From positions 64,001 through 124,122 of the forward strand of contig JBBHKE010000281.1 in assembly GCA_037447655.1 (NCBI GenBank): DNA of 60,122 nucleotides, given 5' to 3'. This DNA comes from Zygnema cylindricum. Taxonomy: Eukaryota; Streptophyta; Zygnematophyceae; Zygnematales; Zygnemataceae. The notes under the pieces were generated by a model, which saw only the letters and a program-made list of their open reading frames with translations, did not search any database and had not been told where the DNA came from. This document shows positions 46,459-59,335 of this stretch, in pieces. The position numbers and the translations under genes are program-made. Position 1 is the stretch's first letter, and the number at the start of each line of letters is the position of its first letter.

Positions 46459-46585
46459 ATGGCGTCAGCAGAGTCTCGTAATAAAGGTTCAAGAATCCAT
46501 GGTTCCAGTGGGAAAACATCTCCCCCTTCATCCGACCCTCCCTCATCCCTAGAATCTGCGTCCACAATAGTCAAAAAATTTCCCG
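46459..46585 (+). CDS. Possible 5' exon, Ser/Pro-rich, of RH3-like or another gene
   Basis: ATG at 46459 opens a 42-codon frame beginning MASAESRNKGSRIHG, rich in Ser, Pro and basic residues. It ends at a plausible donor (CCCG, then GTGCGT). A strong acceptor with a long T tract ends at 46829. The composition could suit a plastid transit peptide, but the phase does not join cleanly to an open second exon at 46830, so this remains a suggestion. Confidence 0.3.
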
Positions 46586-47628
46586 GTGCGTTTCTCTCCT
46601 CCTCTACTCCTTCATATTTGTTTCCTCAAACTTGTAAAACATTTGAATCATTTATTAAAACTGTATGGGTTTCTAAAATTCTCCTAAAGATTTCGGTGAA
46701 AATTTGTCACTTACATATGCATAAATTTGCTAGGGCTTCCTCCATAGATAACAAAAAAGAAATCGCTCACCCTCAACTTTTCTTACGAATTTGAAACAAT
46801 TCCCCTAATTACTTTTTTTTTTTTTTCAGTCCCTCATTTCCTTACCTGTGTCCTCCCAAGTCTCGACTCCAAATCCACCTCAAACTCTCTATGTTTCAAC
46901 GGTTTCCGTTGAACTGGAGGACCTCTGGCTGTTCTCTCTCTCCCCCCCCCCCACACAATACCAAAAATGTTAGGATAGATATCAGTTACCACAAATAAAA
47001 GTGATTAAGAGGAAGTTACGTATGATTTTAATTTGGAGCACAAAGATTTCGTTTGGAACTCTTCTCGAGAACCCTAACAAAATTCACACTATATAGTATT
47101 CCCCAAATGAAGATTGTCCATGCTAAACAATATCCACACCAAATATGGTTTCGCGAACTATAGACTGCAAGAAAAAATGTGATGAACCATACATTATTCG
47201 AAGTAAAAGCAATGTGCTCAGGATTTACTATCCGCATTAAATAAGTTAGCACTAATCCGTCATACTGGATATTCCCCACGTCAACAACTGTCAACATTAA
47301 ATAGTGTTTACGTGAGAGGATTATCCACCAAAGAAAAAAACTGTTTGAAAGAAAACATTGTATGCATTAGAATTGTTTCACATAGAAATAAAAGGCTCAC
47401 ATAAAACCATTCATCCCCGTGTGATATTTTCCACACTATATATCCGTCACCTAAATATTGTTTGTATTAAATTGGACTTGTTGTTCACATGAAAAAGGGC
47501 CTTTAAATCTGATTCAAACTAAATACTGTCCATCTGCACCAAAGCATGTCGACACTATAAAAAACCCTAAAATTTGTCATTGAGTTTGGTAACCATTGGT
47601 TGTAATGTCAGCAAATAAACAGAGTGCA
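46586..47628. other. Upstream flank or first intron of the RH3-like gene
   Basis: Includes a 15-T acceptor-like tract at 46812-46829. From about 47085 to 47580 short AT-rich motifs of the kind TTGTCCAYNNTAAA recur loosely. No coding exon could be confirmed. Confidence 0.45.
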
Positions 47629-47638
47629 NNNNNNNNNN
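47629..47638. other. Assembly gap (10 N) at the 5' end of the RH3-like gene
   Basis: Ten Ns directly before the first confirmed codons. The start codon and part of the transit peptide may be missing here. Confidence 0.99.
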
Positions 47639-50600
47639 AAACGATCAGGGTTTAAGAAGTGTAGATCGAGTAGGAGTTGGAGTAAGAGAAGGAGGAGCAG
47701 GAGTATCAGAGGTAGCAGGAGAAGACTAGGTCTGAGGAGGGGGGGACTTGGGGATTCTGGAGGTAAGGGTGAGGCATCAGACAGCAAGCTGTCTGGGCTC
47801 CCTGGTTTGTTGTATAGGACAGGGGGGCTTTTCGCAGGGGAGAGGTCCAGGTGTGACATTATGGGAGCGACGCCACTGGTTGGGAACAAGAGCCTCCATC
47901 ATTTGGCTTCGAAAATGGGCGCGAATGCAATCTCAGCCGCAGAGTATTTTGTCGACGATCGTGAGTCGGTGGATCGGTCGAGATCGAGTGCCGGAGGACG
48001 CGTCGCGGGGGGACAGGATATGTTGTTTGGTCCCTCGGGTCTGTCGAACGACAGACTACGGAGTGGGAATGGAGGTCTTAGGGGTTCAGGGGGGGAGGAG
48101 TCTGGATCAGAAGAGGACGATGGAGACTATGAGGACGAGGAGGAAGAGAATGAGGTTGAGGATGAGCTAGATGTGAAGAATTTGGGACTAGCAAAAGAAT
48201 TGGAATCTGCTTTACTGGGACGTGGAATTGCGAAGTTGTTTCCAATTCAGGTTGATTTCAGCACTTTTTTTTAAATTCTGTATTTCTTGTATCTGTTTGT
48301 ATGCCATTTGAGTTTTGTGGTCAATTAGTCTCACTTGTCCTTCTAATTTGGCGTTATATGTAGTTCTTTCCAAACTTTTGTGGTTGAATTCAGCTGTTTT
48401 TTTGGGAGAATCTTTACTGAGAATTGGACTATTAGGTGTGGTAGAGGCATCAATTTCTCTTGTTTCTTAGTGACAATTCTCTGCCTCTCCCTCTCTTTCT
48501 CTCCTCTGCTTTCTCTCTTTTATATTAGTCTTTTTGTTTTCACAAACGCCATCTTGTCTTGAAGAGTACATTTCACTTCATGTGAATTTGAATCAGCTGT
48601 TATTCAAATTTTAATATTTTTGCCGCAATTAGAGTTAATTGGAGCTATTCCGGCCTTTGTAAATTTAAATTTGATTCTAAATTGGAATCCGAGTTTCTGA
48701 TGTCTTTTATACATTGGGTTTTCCAGGAGGCTGTTATGGCGCCAGCCATGGCTGGGAAGGATGTGATCGCTCGCGCGAAAACAGGAACAGGGAAGACTTT
48801 GGCATTTGGGATACCCATTTTGGATCGAATTTCTAAGCAGAATATGGAACTCGGGACTAGGTATCATCTTTTCCACGTGGATGGTACTCATTAGGCTTGT
48901 GTATACTTCTTATATTATTTTGGGTGAAGATAACCGAATAATGTGCTGTTCTGGTTTTGGTTCACTTTTTGTCTGCTGATAAGTTCTAATCACAGTGGTG
49001 ATTTGTGGGGGACTTCGTGTTCTAGTTTTTTGAAAGAAGTTGTCTCCTGTTCCTGGTCTGTTTCTGTCTTGTCTTGAATTGCTTTAATCTAATTGCTTTG
49101 CATTCGTTTATGTGATTCCTTTTTTTTTGCTACAACTTCTATTTTCTACTGATTTCTCAGCATGAAAATGTAAGTCCGTTTGTTTGCAATTATTATCCCT
49201 CTGGTTCTCAATGGAATCATCAGTCTGGTATTGATTCCGATTCTACTCCGTGGATCATATAATTAGGATTCCGAAATTATTTACTTTCCAAATTTTGTCA
49301 ACATTGTTAATTATGGGACAATGCCAATAATTGTCCAAATTAAATGCAGTCACTGTCCATATTTGGTTCAATAATTGTCAGAATTTGGTTCAACAGTTGT
49401 CCAATTACAGTCAAATAGTTATTTGTTGCTGGTACACTGCTAATTTGGATTTCTTTCTCATTGCATGTGGCTTCCGCCCCATAACTTTTTCTTGATTTTG
49501 TTGATTTGTACCTGCCAGGTGGCGAGGTGGAGCTCGCTGTCTCGTGATGGCCCCTACACGTGAATTGGCGAACCAGGTGAACCGAGAGCTGATGGAGTCG
49601 GCCCCCCATTTGTCGACTCTGTGTGTTTATGGAGGAGTTTCGTTAGATGGACAAGTTAGGTCTTTGAGAAAGGGAGTGGATATTGTCGTGGGTACTCCGG
49701 GACGGCTTATTGACCTAATTGACAGAGGCGCTCTCCTTTTGAACGATGTGAAGTACTTGGTTTTGGATGAGGCCGACCAGATGTTGGCGGTTGGGTTTGA
49801 GGAGGAGGTAGAGAAGGTCATGCAACTGCTTCCGGCCGACAGACAGACCAGTCTCTTCAGTGCCACTATGCCTGTGTGGGTTAAGAAACTGAGTCGGAAG
49901 TACTTGAATGATCCGATAACTATTGACCTGGTAATGTTTTCTTTTGTTTTCCCGTTAGTTTTTATCATTTTCTGTGTTGCTTGTATGCCCAGATTCTCTG
50001 CTGTGTTACTGTGTAAGTCGGTGGTAGTTTCAGTTCAGGTTTCTAGTTTTGGTTTATGGGTTTGTTTGTTTTCAACGGTTTCTGGTGTTTGTCAAGTAGT
50101 AGGTTTTTTTTACTGGTTGTATTGTCTCTATTAAAAGAGGTACTCAATCTATTTTCATGTAGAGCAGTGTTGAAGGCAAGTTCTTTTCCCCCTTGAATCA
50201 GTGGGATACGAGTCTGTTGGCATCCCTCCTTTTAAAATCTTTTTAACTATTGTGGTTTAAGCTTGAAATGAAATTTGTCTGTGCTATTGTTTATCAGTAA
50301 ATTTTCAGCTTTGTCTGACTGACTGGTGACGACAATTGTTCCTTTTAACAGGTCGGTGAAGGTGATGACAAGCTTTCTGAAAACATTAAAGTGATGTGCG
50401 TCCGAACACCAGCCACAGCCAAACGCAGTTTGCTTGTTGATCTCATTACTGTAAGTTGATACAAACCTTTCTCTCAGTAATTGACTGCTCGTGCTCACAT
50501 TTAGTTTCAAATGGTTTTGGAACTAGTATTTGGGCAAAATTCAGGAAGAAAACAGGATTTGACATACAATGTATGAATTCTGTCTATTAATTATTGATTT

Positions 50601-53600
50601 TAGCATCGTAACGAAACCTGCCAATCAGCTACAGGAACATATTTGTGATACATCTGGTTTTCGCCCAGTTCATCTCTCATAGGGTGTTTGTCCTTTGAAT
50701 GCCAAAGTAAGGACTCTATTCTTAGGTTCATGAGGCAGTCTCCTTTCCTTCAAGCAAGTTTTTCTTTCCATTCTGATTTTCCAACTGCGATAATTTTGTC
50801 CCTCCTTGCAGGTATATGGCCGTGGGGGTAAGTCCATCGTTTTCACTCAGACAAAGCGAGATGCTGACGATGTTTCCACGAGTTTGAGCCGAACTGTTGG
50901 ATGTGAGGCTCTTCATGGAGATATTGCTCAACATCAGCGAGAAAAGACGCTTCAGGCTTTCAGGGATGGTCGATTTGGGGTTTTAGTTGCAACAGATGTT
51001 GCGGCCCGTGGTCTTGATATTCCCAATGTTGATTTGGTGTGTACTCCAGCTTTGAAGTCAAGAATTGGGTCTCAGTAATGGAAGTTGGGGATATAATTCC
51101 TGGCTTGGGTCAGACTTTGGACTATTGTAATGGATTAAATATTTGTGAAATTAGTCTGGACCAGGAACTGTAATTTGTATTTTTGTACACCTCAAAATTG
51201 TCAGGCATTTGTAGCATTTTTAGATTTTACAAACTCCTTATTCTCGCCTTCTTGTTTTTCATCACAAGAGGAAGAAGTTGGCTTGTGTTTTGTATTTCAT
51301 TCTTTATCAGGATTCAGGATCCATGTTTCTGCCCGCCATTCTTTTTCAGTTTCTCAATTTGTCCCACATCTTTTAAGTACATGTGTTGTAGGTAGACAGC
51401 TCTTTGTCCTTCATGGAATTAAGCATTTAATTTATTTCCTATTTTCATTCTGACAGGTTATCCATTATGAAATTCCTAATGACCCCGAGACTTTCGTCCA
51501 TCGATCCGGCCGTACTGGCAGGGCCGGCAAGTCTGGTTCTGCAATTCTCATGTACACTGAGAAACAAGGTCGAACTTTAAAACTGATTGAAAAGGATCTT
51601 AATTCTAGTTTCAGCCACATTAGTCCTCCCCATGTGGATGATGTTTTGAATGCCTCCTCCGACCAAGCCGTGACTTTAATCCGACGAGTTCATCCCGAGT
51701 TGACCGAAGTATTCCTGGAAGCGGCAGAGCGACTGATTAAGGAGGATGGTCCTGGAGCTTTGGCGTCCGCTATCGCTCATATCAGTGGATTTACGCAGCC
51801 TCCAGCTTCCAAATCTCTGCTCACATTGGAAGAGGTATGTTTATAAACTACAAATCGCCTTTTTTTCTTGTTTCTCTGATCCAAAATCCTGTATTTTTGT
51901 TTTTACTTGCTGCAAAAGTGCTCTTCAGTGAACCACGTGGTGAACAGAATTTAGTGTAGAAATACTGAATTGCAGAACATTTGTCGTTCATCAACTCTTG
52001 TTAACAATGTAATGTGAACCGTCATCAGTCAACTGCGGAAGTCCAATATTTCTTTATCAATATCACCTGCATTTGATTGCACATGCGTGTGATGGCAAAT
52101 TTTGTTCTCTTTTTTCAATTGCAGGGTTTCACAACAGTTCGAATTATCCGAGAACCAGATAGTTTATCTGGGCCCCTGAGGACACCTCGAGCGGTTATGG
52201 GGGCTTTGGGGTCAATCTACCGTCCTGCCGCTGACAATGTTGGAAAGATTAGACTTATTAGTGATCGCGATGTAAGCTTCATGTACCTCTTTTGTTGGTT
52301 TTTAACTGAATCAGGATTAAATCGCTCTCAAGAAGACGCGGTTGCTAGTGCAAATTTGTAGGTAGTTCATATGCTTTAGTTCAGTGAAACCTGCTTCAAT
52401 AGAAATTGGTTAGAGTTTTGTAAATGAGTTCAGGTGTAATTTTCACATGATGCTAGTCAGGATGTGTTTTATATGCCTTGCTTCTTGATGACCTGCCAAA
52501 CAACATCGTTTACATCTCTGTAACTTATATGAATATGTGGTTCTGAAAATAATTTGAACTGATTTTCTTTTCCTTTGGGTGTGGGGTTTTACAGGTCGAT
52601 GGGGCTGTATTTGATTTACCTGAGAAAATTGCAAAGGAGCTTGTTAGTCTGAAGGTGGATTCTGGTGAAAGATTTGATATTCCCAAAGTGGTGAGCAGTA
52701 CACCTTGAATCTTTATAGCGGCAGCACTATTAGGAAGAAAAATTAGCACCATCCATTCTAATGCCAGAGATGCAGATTATATCCATGCTTTAAATAGTGG
52801 CCATATCTCTATTTAATACCAATGTCGTAATTTTGGGGTGCCGATATAGAGCTAATAAACGATTCACGGTAGCAGTGTCGGCTTAGGGTGCCAAATTGAT
52901 CAAAATGGAATTAATTGCTGTTTCGTTTTTGTAACAATTGAAAGGAGGGAATCAACGGCCTGATCAAGACTGATTGCCTCTCATCGAAGGGCTACACAAA
53001 GATTTAAACTAGACCCTTTTTTTTCAAGCAGGAAATGGAAGTAAGATTTGCCCGGAAAATTCGTATTCAACTTGAAATGGATGGCTTATTGTTGTCTTTT
53101 TTTTATTTCTGTTGGGTACAAATGCAGCTTCCAAACTTAGGAAGATAGTCCTCGTGGGATGGAAAGACCTCGAGACAATTATGGTCGCCTGAGCAGGGAA
53201 AGCCCCGTGACAGAGATTCTGCAGAGAGGAGAGGGGAGGAGGGGAGACTGAGGATCAATGGAGACATAGGGAGGAGGAGGTGGCGGCGGCTATGGCGACC
53301 GTGGAGGAGATAGTTTCCGTGGAGGAAGATCAGACAGGTGAAAATTTCATGTTCTATTGGGTATTTTTTTATTCCTCGCATGTTGTCTTCCCCATACAGC
53401 GGTCTTGGCTTCTAGCATTATGTGGTTGAAATAAGTTGTATAATATTGCGATTAACTGTAGCTAAGGATAGGTGAACAGATATATTCAAATGACCAGTGT
53501 AATAATCCTGTTAGTGCCGATCGCATTCTTACTATGTTTAATGTATTTATACTGGTTATGTGTTTATAATTTGTGTATGTCTATGTACCTTCAACTAATC

Positions 53601-55741
53601 GCGTTCATTTGAAATTAGACATAGGTAATTTCCCTCGGGAAGTCAATAAATTGAACTACAGACCCTGTGGTGGAGGGAGGAACCATTGCACTAGTCTAAA
53701 CTCCAGTCACTGTATTTTCCTCCATGAACTTGAGTGGGGGAGTCATTGTAAAGTTCAAGTCTAAAACGCACACTAAGGTTGTAGCTTCGATTTTTAGGAA
53801 TGCGGCAGTCCGTGATAGGAGCATCTCAAACGCCACAAATTTAGATACTCCTATTTTTATTTTGGAAAAAAATATGAAAAATACTCGGTGTACATTTCCA
53901 AATGGTCATATAAAATCATCAACACAGTGGTTCAAATGTTACGGGTTTTATGGTTTAAGTCCCATATGGTATATATATCATCACTGTACAACACTTACAA
54001 AACGTCCTTAATTTTGGATTGCTTTCAATGGTTGAATCACCGAAAATGATACCAGCATGTTTAATTATCCGCCAACAAAAAAAAAAATCGAGGCACCTGG
54101 CGGTTTCAACTGTCTAGTTCATAGACACTTGAAAACCAAGGAAAAGGTGGGGAAATTCTGACTAATAGATTATCAGAAAGGATAAAAGAGACAAGCTGTA
54201 TTTGAAAGTGTCATCCATCGTTGTCGCATTTAATGTTAAGTGCGTCTTATACACATTAAAATCTTTTGTAGATACGGTTCTCAAATTTAGTTTCAGGGAC
54301 GAGATCTATTTGTCTTTGGTGGGTTTTTAGTGAATTTAACTTTGGTTTTGATGGTCTAGTTTTTTACATGACTAAGGTCTTAATCTATTCAATAAGGGCT
54401 TAGTCTGTTCGTATTCCAGGTCTATTTCTGGTTCCGAAGTGTTTCTAGTTTTTTTTTGCACAATTTGCATGCCTGATGGATGTGTCGAATATGTTGTTTG
54501 TTAACACTAGGTTTATAATGTTGACGTGGTTGGTTGTTTTTCTTAATGCAAATCTTAAAATAGTGTCAGAAGCAGTTAGTAACAACAGCATTTGAGCTGA
54601 ATTTGGTGGTTAAAAATGTTCCTTTTAGATTTTTGACCAGAATGAACAAATATGTTAACAATTTGCTGTAAAGTAGATGTAAGACTATCAAGGTACTTCC
54701 AGGGCACACAAAAGCAGACAGAAATATCCATAAACTACATTTAATTTTACATTTCATTTAAGCACCAGTCCAAAAAGTACATGTTTAGCACCTAAACTGT
54801 AAATGTGTACAATATTTGGCTGTACTTTACTGCATCATATACTGGATTGGAAATTATTTCTTATTTTTTTGGGCTTTCGTTGATTATAGATGATATTACA
54901 CTAATTTGAACTATCTTAGTTATTTTTATTTTACATCAGAAAATTTAGGTCAGTGATATAGGAAATAATTATTCCAATTTCAAATATTGTTTTGTTACTT
55001 GATGGTAATGAGAAGCAATTTGCTGTATTTTTCGACATCAAATCTAGTATCAGTGATGATTGTAATTCTGCATGGATATCTATTATTTCTTTTACTAAGA
55101 GATCAATGAACGTTGAGTGTAACCCTTCTGAATTGCACATTTTTAGTGTGTTTGATGCTTCAAATTATGCAGATGACCATTCCAGAGTTAATAGCCACAG
55201 AAGTATCATGAAATAATTTATAGCAGAGTAAACTCTACATGGATTACCGCAGTGTTTGTGGTTCACAATAATAATTGCTAGGTTAGTGGTCCTCCAACAT
55301 TAGGGAAAAAGTAGCAATGCACCCCAAAAGTGGTTACGGATGGATAGATATGGCTGACCCTTAGATGGTTCTCTTTTCAAATGATTGTACTTTTTTTATG
55401 GCTTTCTTTTCGATAGTCCATCCACGTGATTAATTGATGTCTTTTTTTTTCCTTCAGGTATGGAGGAAGTAGCGGAGGGGGATACAGTAGTGGAGGAGGC
55501 TTCGGTTCAGGATTTGGCGGTAGATCACTTCCTTCGCGACGGGGTATCTCGACCAGAATCGTGGGATGACTTCAGTTTTTCCGACACTGCCCCGTCTTAC
55601 GGACGCTCCAATTCAGACCGTTCTGACCGTTCAGAGAGAAGCAGTTATGGAGGAGGAGGAAGTTCGAGGTTTTCTGGGGTTTGTTTTCTATGCAAGAAGC
55701 CTGGTCATAGGGCAGCAGATTGTCCCGCAGGAGGGATGTAG
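47639..55741 (+). CDS. RH3: Plastid DEAD-box RNA helicase, RH3 family
   Basis: Exons: 47639-48250, 48727-48860, 49519-49930, 50352-50450, 50812-51036, 51457-51834, 52125-52271, 52595-52690, 53128-53337 and 55458-55741, about 865 codons. All helicase motifs are present in order: Q-motif end [12 protein letters not shown] (I), PTRELA (Ia), TPGR (Ib), DEAD (II), SAT (III), [11 protein letters not shown] (IV), ARGLDIPN (V) and [10 protein letters not shown] (VI). A GUCT-like RNA-binding domain follows, then a Gly/Arg/Ser-rich tail and zinc knuckle [14 protein letters not shown]. This order is that of RH3, which acts in chloroplast group II intron splicing and ribosome assembly. An acidic block (about 48100-48165) precedes the core. 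The true start is uncertain: the frame enters from the gap, and ATG at 47861 is an alternative. Exons 9 and 10 need several 1-bp corrections to stay in frame. Confidence 0.9.
53338..55457 (+). other. Long last intron of the RH3-like gene
   Basis: About 2.1 kb, longer than the other introns of this gene. Bordered by GTGAAA and a T-rich acceptor TTCCTTCAG. AT-rich; no element ends or coding matter recognised inside. Confidence 0.65.
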
Positions 55742-56465
55742 AGGAAGGGAAAAAAGGTCAAGGGAAATTTGTTTTTCGGTTCTATAGGAGACTGCAAAAG
55801 AAGGTTTACGAATGTTCTAGGATTGAAACTACTGTGTATTAAGCCTGCGCCCGTTTTGGAGGATATGTGGGCTAATTGCTTTGGAGTTGTAGGGATCCAT
55901 TCCTGTATTAGGTTCTATTAGAGCTAATTCCTGTTTGTATTTAGTATCTTATTTTCTGATTTGGGCTTCTCGGTGTTTTGCATTCGTTCAGGTCTGCATT
56001 TAGAGAAGAGGGAAGGGGAGGGACTCAAAAGTAGTTAGAAAGATTTTTATGCATCTGACACAAATGCAAGGATTTTTTCTACACATCGACTTTATGCTGT
56101 TTTATTTGATATATGCATTGGGAAAGAAAGAAAGAAAAAGCAATGTATTATTTGGTTTTTTTCATTCAAGATTCGATGGGAATTTTTAGTTTTCTGGTTA
56201 TGTTGCGGAAGACCTTTAAATCTTCAAGCATTGGATGAGAAGAAAGAAAGAAAGAAATGAAAAAGATAGCCATTGGAAAGAAGGGACAGGATAAAGATTT
56301 GCAAACATGGAAGATCTGATTTGTACAATCCTCGGTAACTGGATAATCAATATTTGGTCGTAAACTTTTGTTTTGTCTGCTAGTGTAGGATCCTTGTGCA
56401 ATTGTGTGCCATTGTGCTTCAGGAAGAGTCTATTCGAGCGTATTGGGCGTCTATTTGTAGACCTG
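55742..56465 (+). other. 3' flank of the RH3-like gene
   Basis: The 3' UTR is expected here. Contains two AAAG-rich stretches (56122-56140, 56241-56260). No gene. Confidence 0.5.
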
Positions 56466-56900
56466 AAGTATCACTAGGACCTCAACGTGCTCCCCCGGGT
56501 TGGGGGGACTTACGGGGTTGCTTTTCATAGATAGATAATTGAGTTGGTGTTAAAAGTTATGGTTTTGGATTTGTGTGTTGCCGGGCTTTTCATTTTGGGT
56601 TTGGGTGCTTTTATTTGCCTTGATGTTGTTTCCGTTGCTCTTTAGTTTTATTGCCCTGGTAGTTTTTATGTGTTGGCCATGCCACCCCTTTTGTACCCCC
56701 GGACTCAGATGGTTTACCATCGTGCTTTTAAGTTTATCCTGCCCCACTTTCATAAGTAAGCGTTAAGAATTATTTTATGACCATGTGTGTTTTCTGGTTT
56801 TAACTTGTGTTTATTTACTGGGGTTCCCTTTTGTACCCCCAGACTCAGATGGTTTACCATCGTGCTTTTTAATTTATCCTGCATATTAGTTTTTGCATTG
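56466..56900 (+). mobile_element. LINE 3' end fragment, with duplicated 3' UTR block
   Basis: GGGGGGACTTACGGGGTTGC at 56502 matches the 3' coding end of the better-preserved copy at 58704. Two copies of the block ACTCAGATGGTTTACCATCG follow at about 56702 and 56843. The same block occurs as ATTCAGATGGTTTTCCATCG after the copy ending near 59330, so it belongs to the 3' UTR of this LINE family. Confidence 0.6.
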
Positions 56901-57365
56901 GGATTTTTATGTATATATGTGAATACGTCGATGGAGTAAGTGCTTTGAGATATGTGTGCAATGCCTCCAGCTCTGGTTGGAGTGTAGATTTGGACAGTGA
57001 GATGGGGAATCTGAAGTTTTCGTAAATCATCCCTGTTTTGACGTCTTGTTTGTCCTCTCAGTTTCCAGACATTCACCAAACCGGACTCACTGGAGAAAAA
57101 GAAACAGCCTAAGCACCCACATACGATTAGTACTTTCTGGTTTTCCTTCAGGAGCCAGGACAAACTTAGGAGCCAAAAATAAGAACACAAAGAAACAGCC
57201 AACCAGCTACTTTTTCCTTTTCCCCTCCTCTCCCCAACTTTCTTCCACTTGACCCACCCTTTTGCCTCCGCAGCATATTTTTTCACCCTCCACTGCAGTT
57301 GCATGTTTTCCCCTCTGTATGCTTGCCTTTGATTGACTGGTGTAATTTTTACTCTAATGATTCAC

Positions 57366-57845
57366 ACATGTTCAATTCACCACAGCCCTCGGGCTCAGAC
57401 TCATCTCTCCCACATCCACCTCGGCTCATCCCTCTCGCTTGCGCGTGCGACCTTGTCCTGTAGCTCGATGGCGTCCATTTCCTTCTGCTCCCGTAGGAAA
57501 CAGTTGATTTCAACACGGGACAATGTTGGAGACACTATTGTGACTAATGCTTGGAGGGGGGGGTTTCTATTCCTCGGAGGTTTCACATAATGTTTCTTCA
57601 CTGGGAATTGATATTGTTTTATTCATGGTGCCCGTCATATTTTTGCCGCCATCGTTTTGGCAAACCCAGCCCCAGTTAGGTGTTGTTAATCAAGGAAATT
57701 CACCAATTAGAGTGGCCTTGCATGACGCCGATGGGAAGAAGAGCACAACTATGCTCGTTGCGGTGGATGATTTTATGGTGGTCGACAGATTTGCATGTTT
57801 GGAAGTCGCTTTGAATCAATTTCTCTGTACTTCGTAGTCAGCGTT
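57366..57845 (+). pseudogene. LINE ORF2 C-terminal relic, copy 1
   Basis: Heavily broken. Nucleotide alignment by eye with copy 2 is evident: ACCACAGCCCTCGGGCTCAG here against ACCACGGCCCTCAGGTATCAG at 58066, and GTTTTGGCAAACSC at 57653 and 58345. Several stops in all frames. Confidence 0.6.
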
Positions 57846-58039
57846 CTTTCCACGAGAGGGGCTCAGTCCCTCTTTCTTTCTGTCGTTGATTGCTCAAAAA
57901 CCTTAATTTTTGATCAGGTTGTGCGCCATTAGAACCGATCTTCTCGAGGCACTTCCTTCTAACTCTTCGCATGCACACTTTGTCTCTTGTGGTGGACCTC
58001 ATTCTAGAGCTTGGCTATTAGCTACACCTATTTGATGCA

Positions 58040-58770
58040 CTATACAACTCACGCTTGCTCAATTGACCACGGCCCTCAGGTATCAGCTTGGCCGCCCTCA
58101 TCCACCTTTGTTGGATTCCCTTGTTTGCTTGTGTGACCGTGTCCTGAAGCCCGACGACATCCATTTGCTCCGTTTCTCCCACGGGGGCGTGTTCATTCAA
58201 GGGCTCGACACTATTTGTGACACCATTGCGACTATCATTTCCGAGGGGGGATAATCTGTTCATTGGAAAGTTTCACAATTATTCCATCGCGTCGAATTCA
58301 TATTGTATAACTCGATAGTGCACGTCGCATATTTGGTGACATAGTTTTGGCAAACGCTTCTTCGGTCAATGGTCAAGTGGCACGACACGTTGGAGTGGCT
58401 ACCCATGATGCGGCTAAGATGAAGGAGCGTGATTATGCACACCGAGATCCTATAAATGACTTTGTTCCAATAGCGGTCAAGATATTTGGTTGTTTGGGTG
58501 TTGCTTTAGACGGGTTTCTCCGTACTTGTGGTTGGCGCTCGTTCGATTGGCGGGACCTTGGAGAGCTCCTGATTTGGTCTTTACTTCTTTTCATCGTCAA
58601 CATTTATCCGTGGCTTTACAGCGAGTGCAAGCTTCTATCTTCTTTAGGTCAGCTATTGCAGTTATGGATCGTCGGCGTGTTCTGCAACTCCCTTGGGCTT
58701 GGGGGACTTACGAGGTTGCTTTTTGTGGATGTTTAGTTATGTTGGGGCTTGGTTGGGTAGTGTTGGTTTA
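58040..58770 (+). pseudogene. LINE ORF2 C-terminal relic, copy 2
   Basis: The translation at 58063-58254 contains QLGRPHPPLLDS, CLCDRVLKPDDIHLLR and SHGG. After a break, 58347 onward reads GVATHDAAKMKERDY and NDFVPIAVKIFGCLGVALDG, then in another frame FHRQHLSVALQRVQASIFF. This order is characteristic of the region after the RT domain of plant and algal LINE ORF2 proteins (Cys/His patch, then a degenerate endonuclease-like segment). Two or more frame breaks; inactive. Confidence 0.7.
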
Positions 58771-58959
58771 AGCGCAGTGTTGCGTCCTTACTTTCGTGGT
58801 CGTTACCTCTTTGAGTGACTTTGTTTTACGTGCCATTTTTCTATGTGCTCGATTCTTTCACCTTGCTTTTCACTTTTTGCCTACATCCCTCCGCATGTAG
58901 TTTTTCAGTTTTGGCATTGCCTACCGTTGCATTTTTTTTAATTTAATCTTGTGTTTTTC

Positions 58960-59335
58960 TTTTTTTTTCTTTAGTGCGAGTGCAGGCTACTATCCTCTTT
59001 GGACTTGCTATTCTTTATATGCATCGTCGACGTGTCCCGAAACTCTCTCGGCATGCTCCACCGTGCCTGGGGGGTGAAGGGGTTGTTATTAGTAGTTCTT
59101 AAGCTCCTCTGAGGTTTGGGTGCGCTTTTTTGTTGTTGATTACGTGCTTTTTGTTCCTTTCATTGCCTTGTTGGCTTGCCCTTGTTTGTGCATTAATTTC
59201 TTTCACACTATTTTTCCTTTTAGTTTGCTTATACCAGCGTCCAGTTTCAGTTTTTTAACCCTTTGCCTTTTACTTTTTGTCCCCGGTATTCAGATGGTTT
59301 TCCATCGTGCTTTCTCAATAAAGTCGCTTGACCCA
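58960..59335 (+). mobile_element. LINE 3' end fragment, copy 3
   Basis: GCGAGTGCAGGCTACTATC at 58977 repeats GCGAGTGCAAGCTTCTATC at 58620, and a GTCGACGTGTCCC block follows as in copy 2 (GTCGGCGTGTTCT). The 3' UTR block ATTCAGATGGTTTTCC at 59290 is followed by CAATAAAG. Confidence 0.6.

Noticed and set aside
47748-48170. Alternative 140-codon frame over RH3 exon 1
   Set aside because: The other frame joins exon 2 in phase at FPIQ and carries the acidic block expected before the helicase core.
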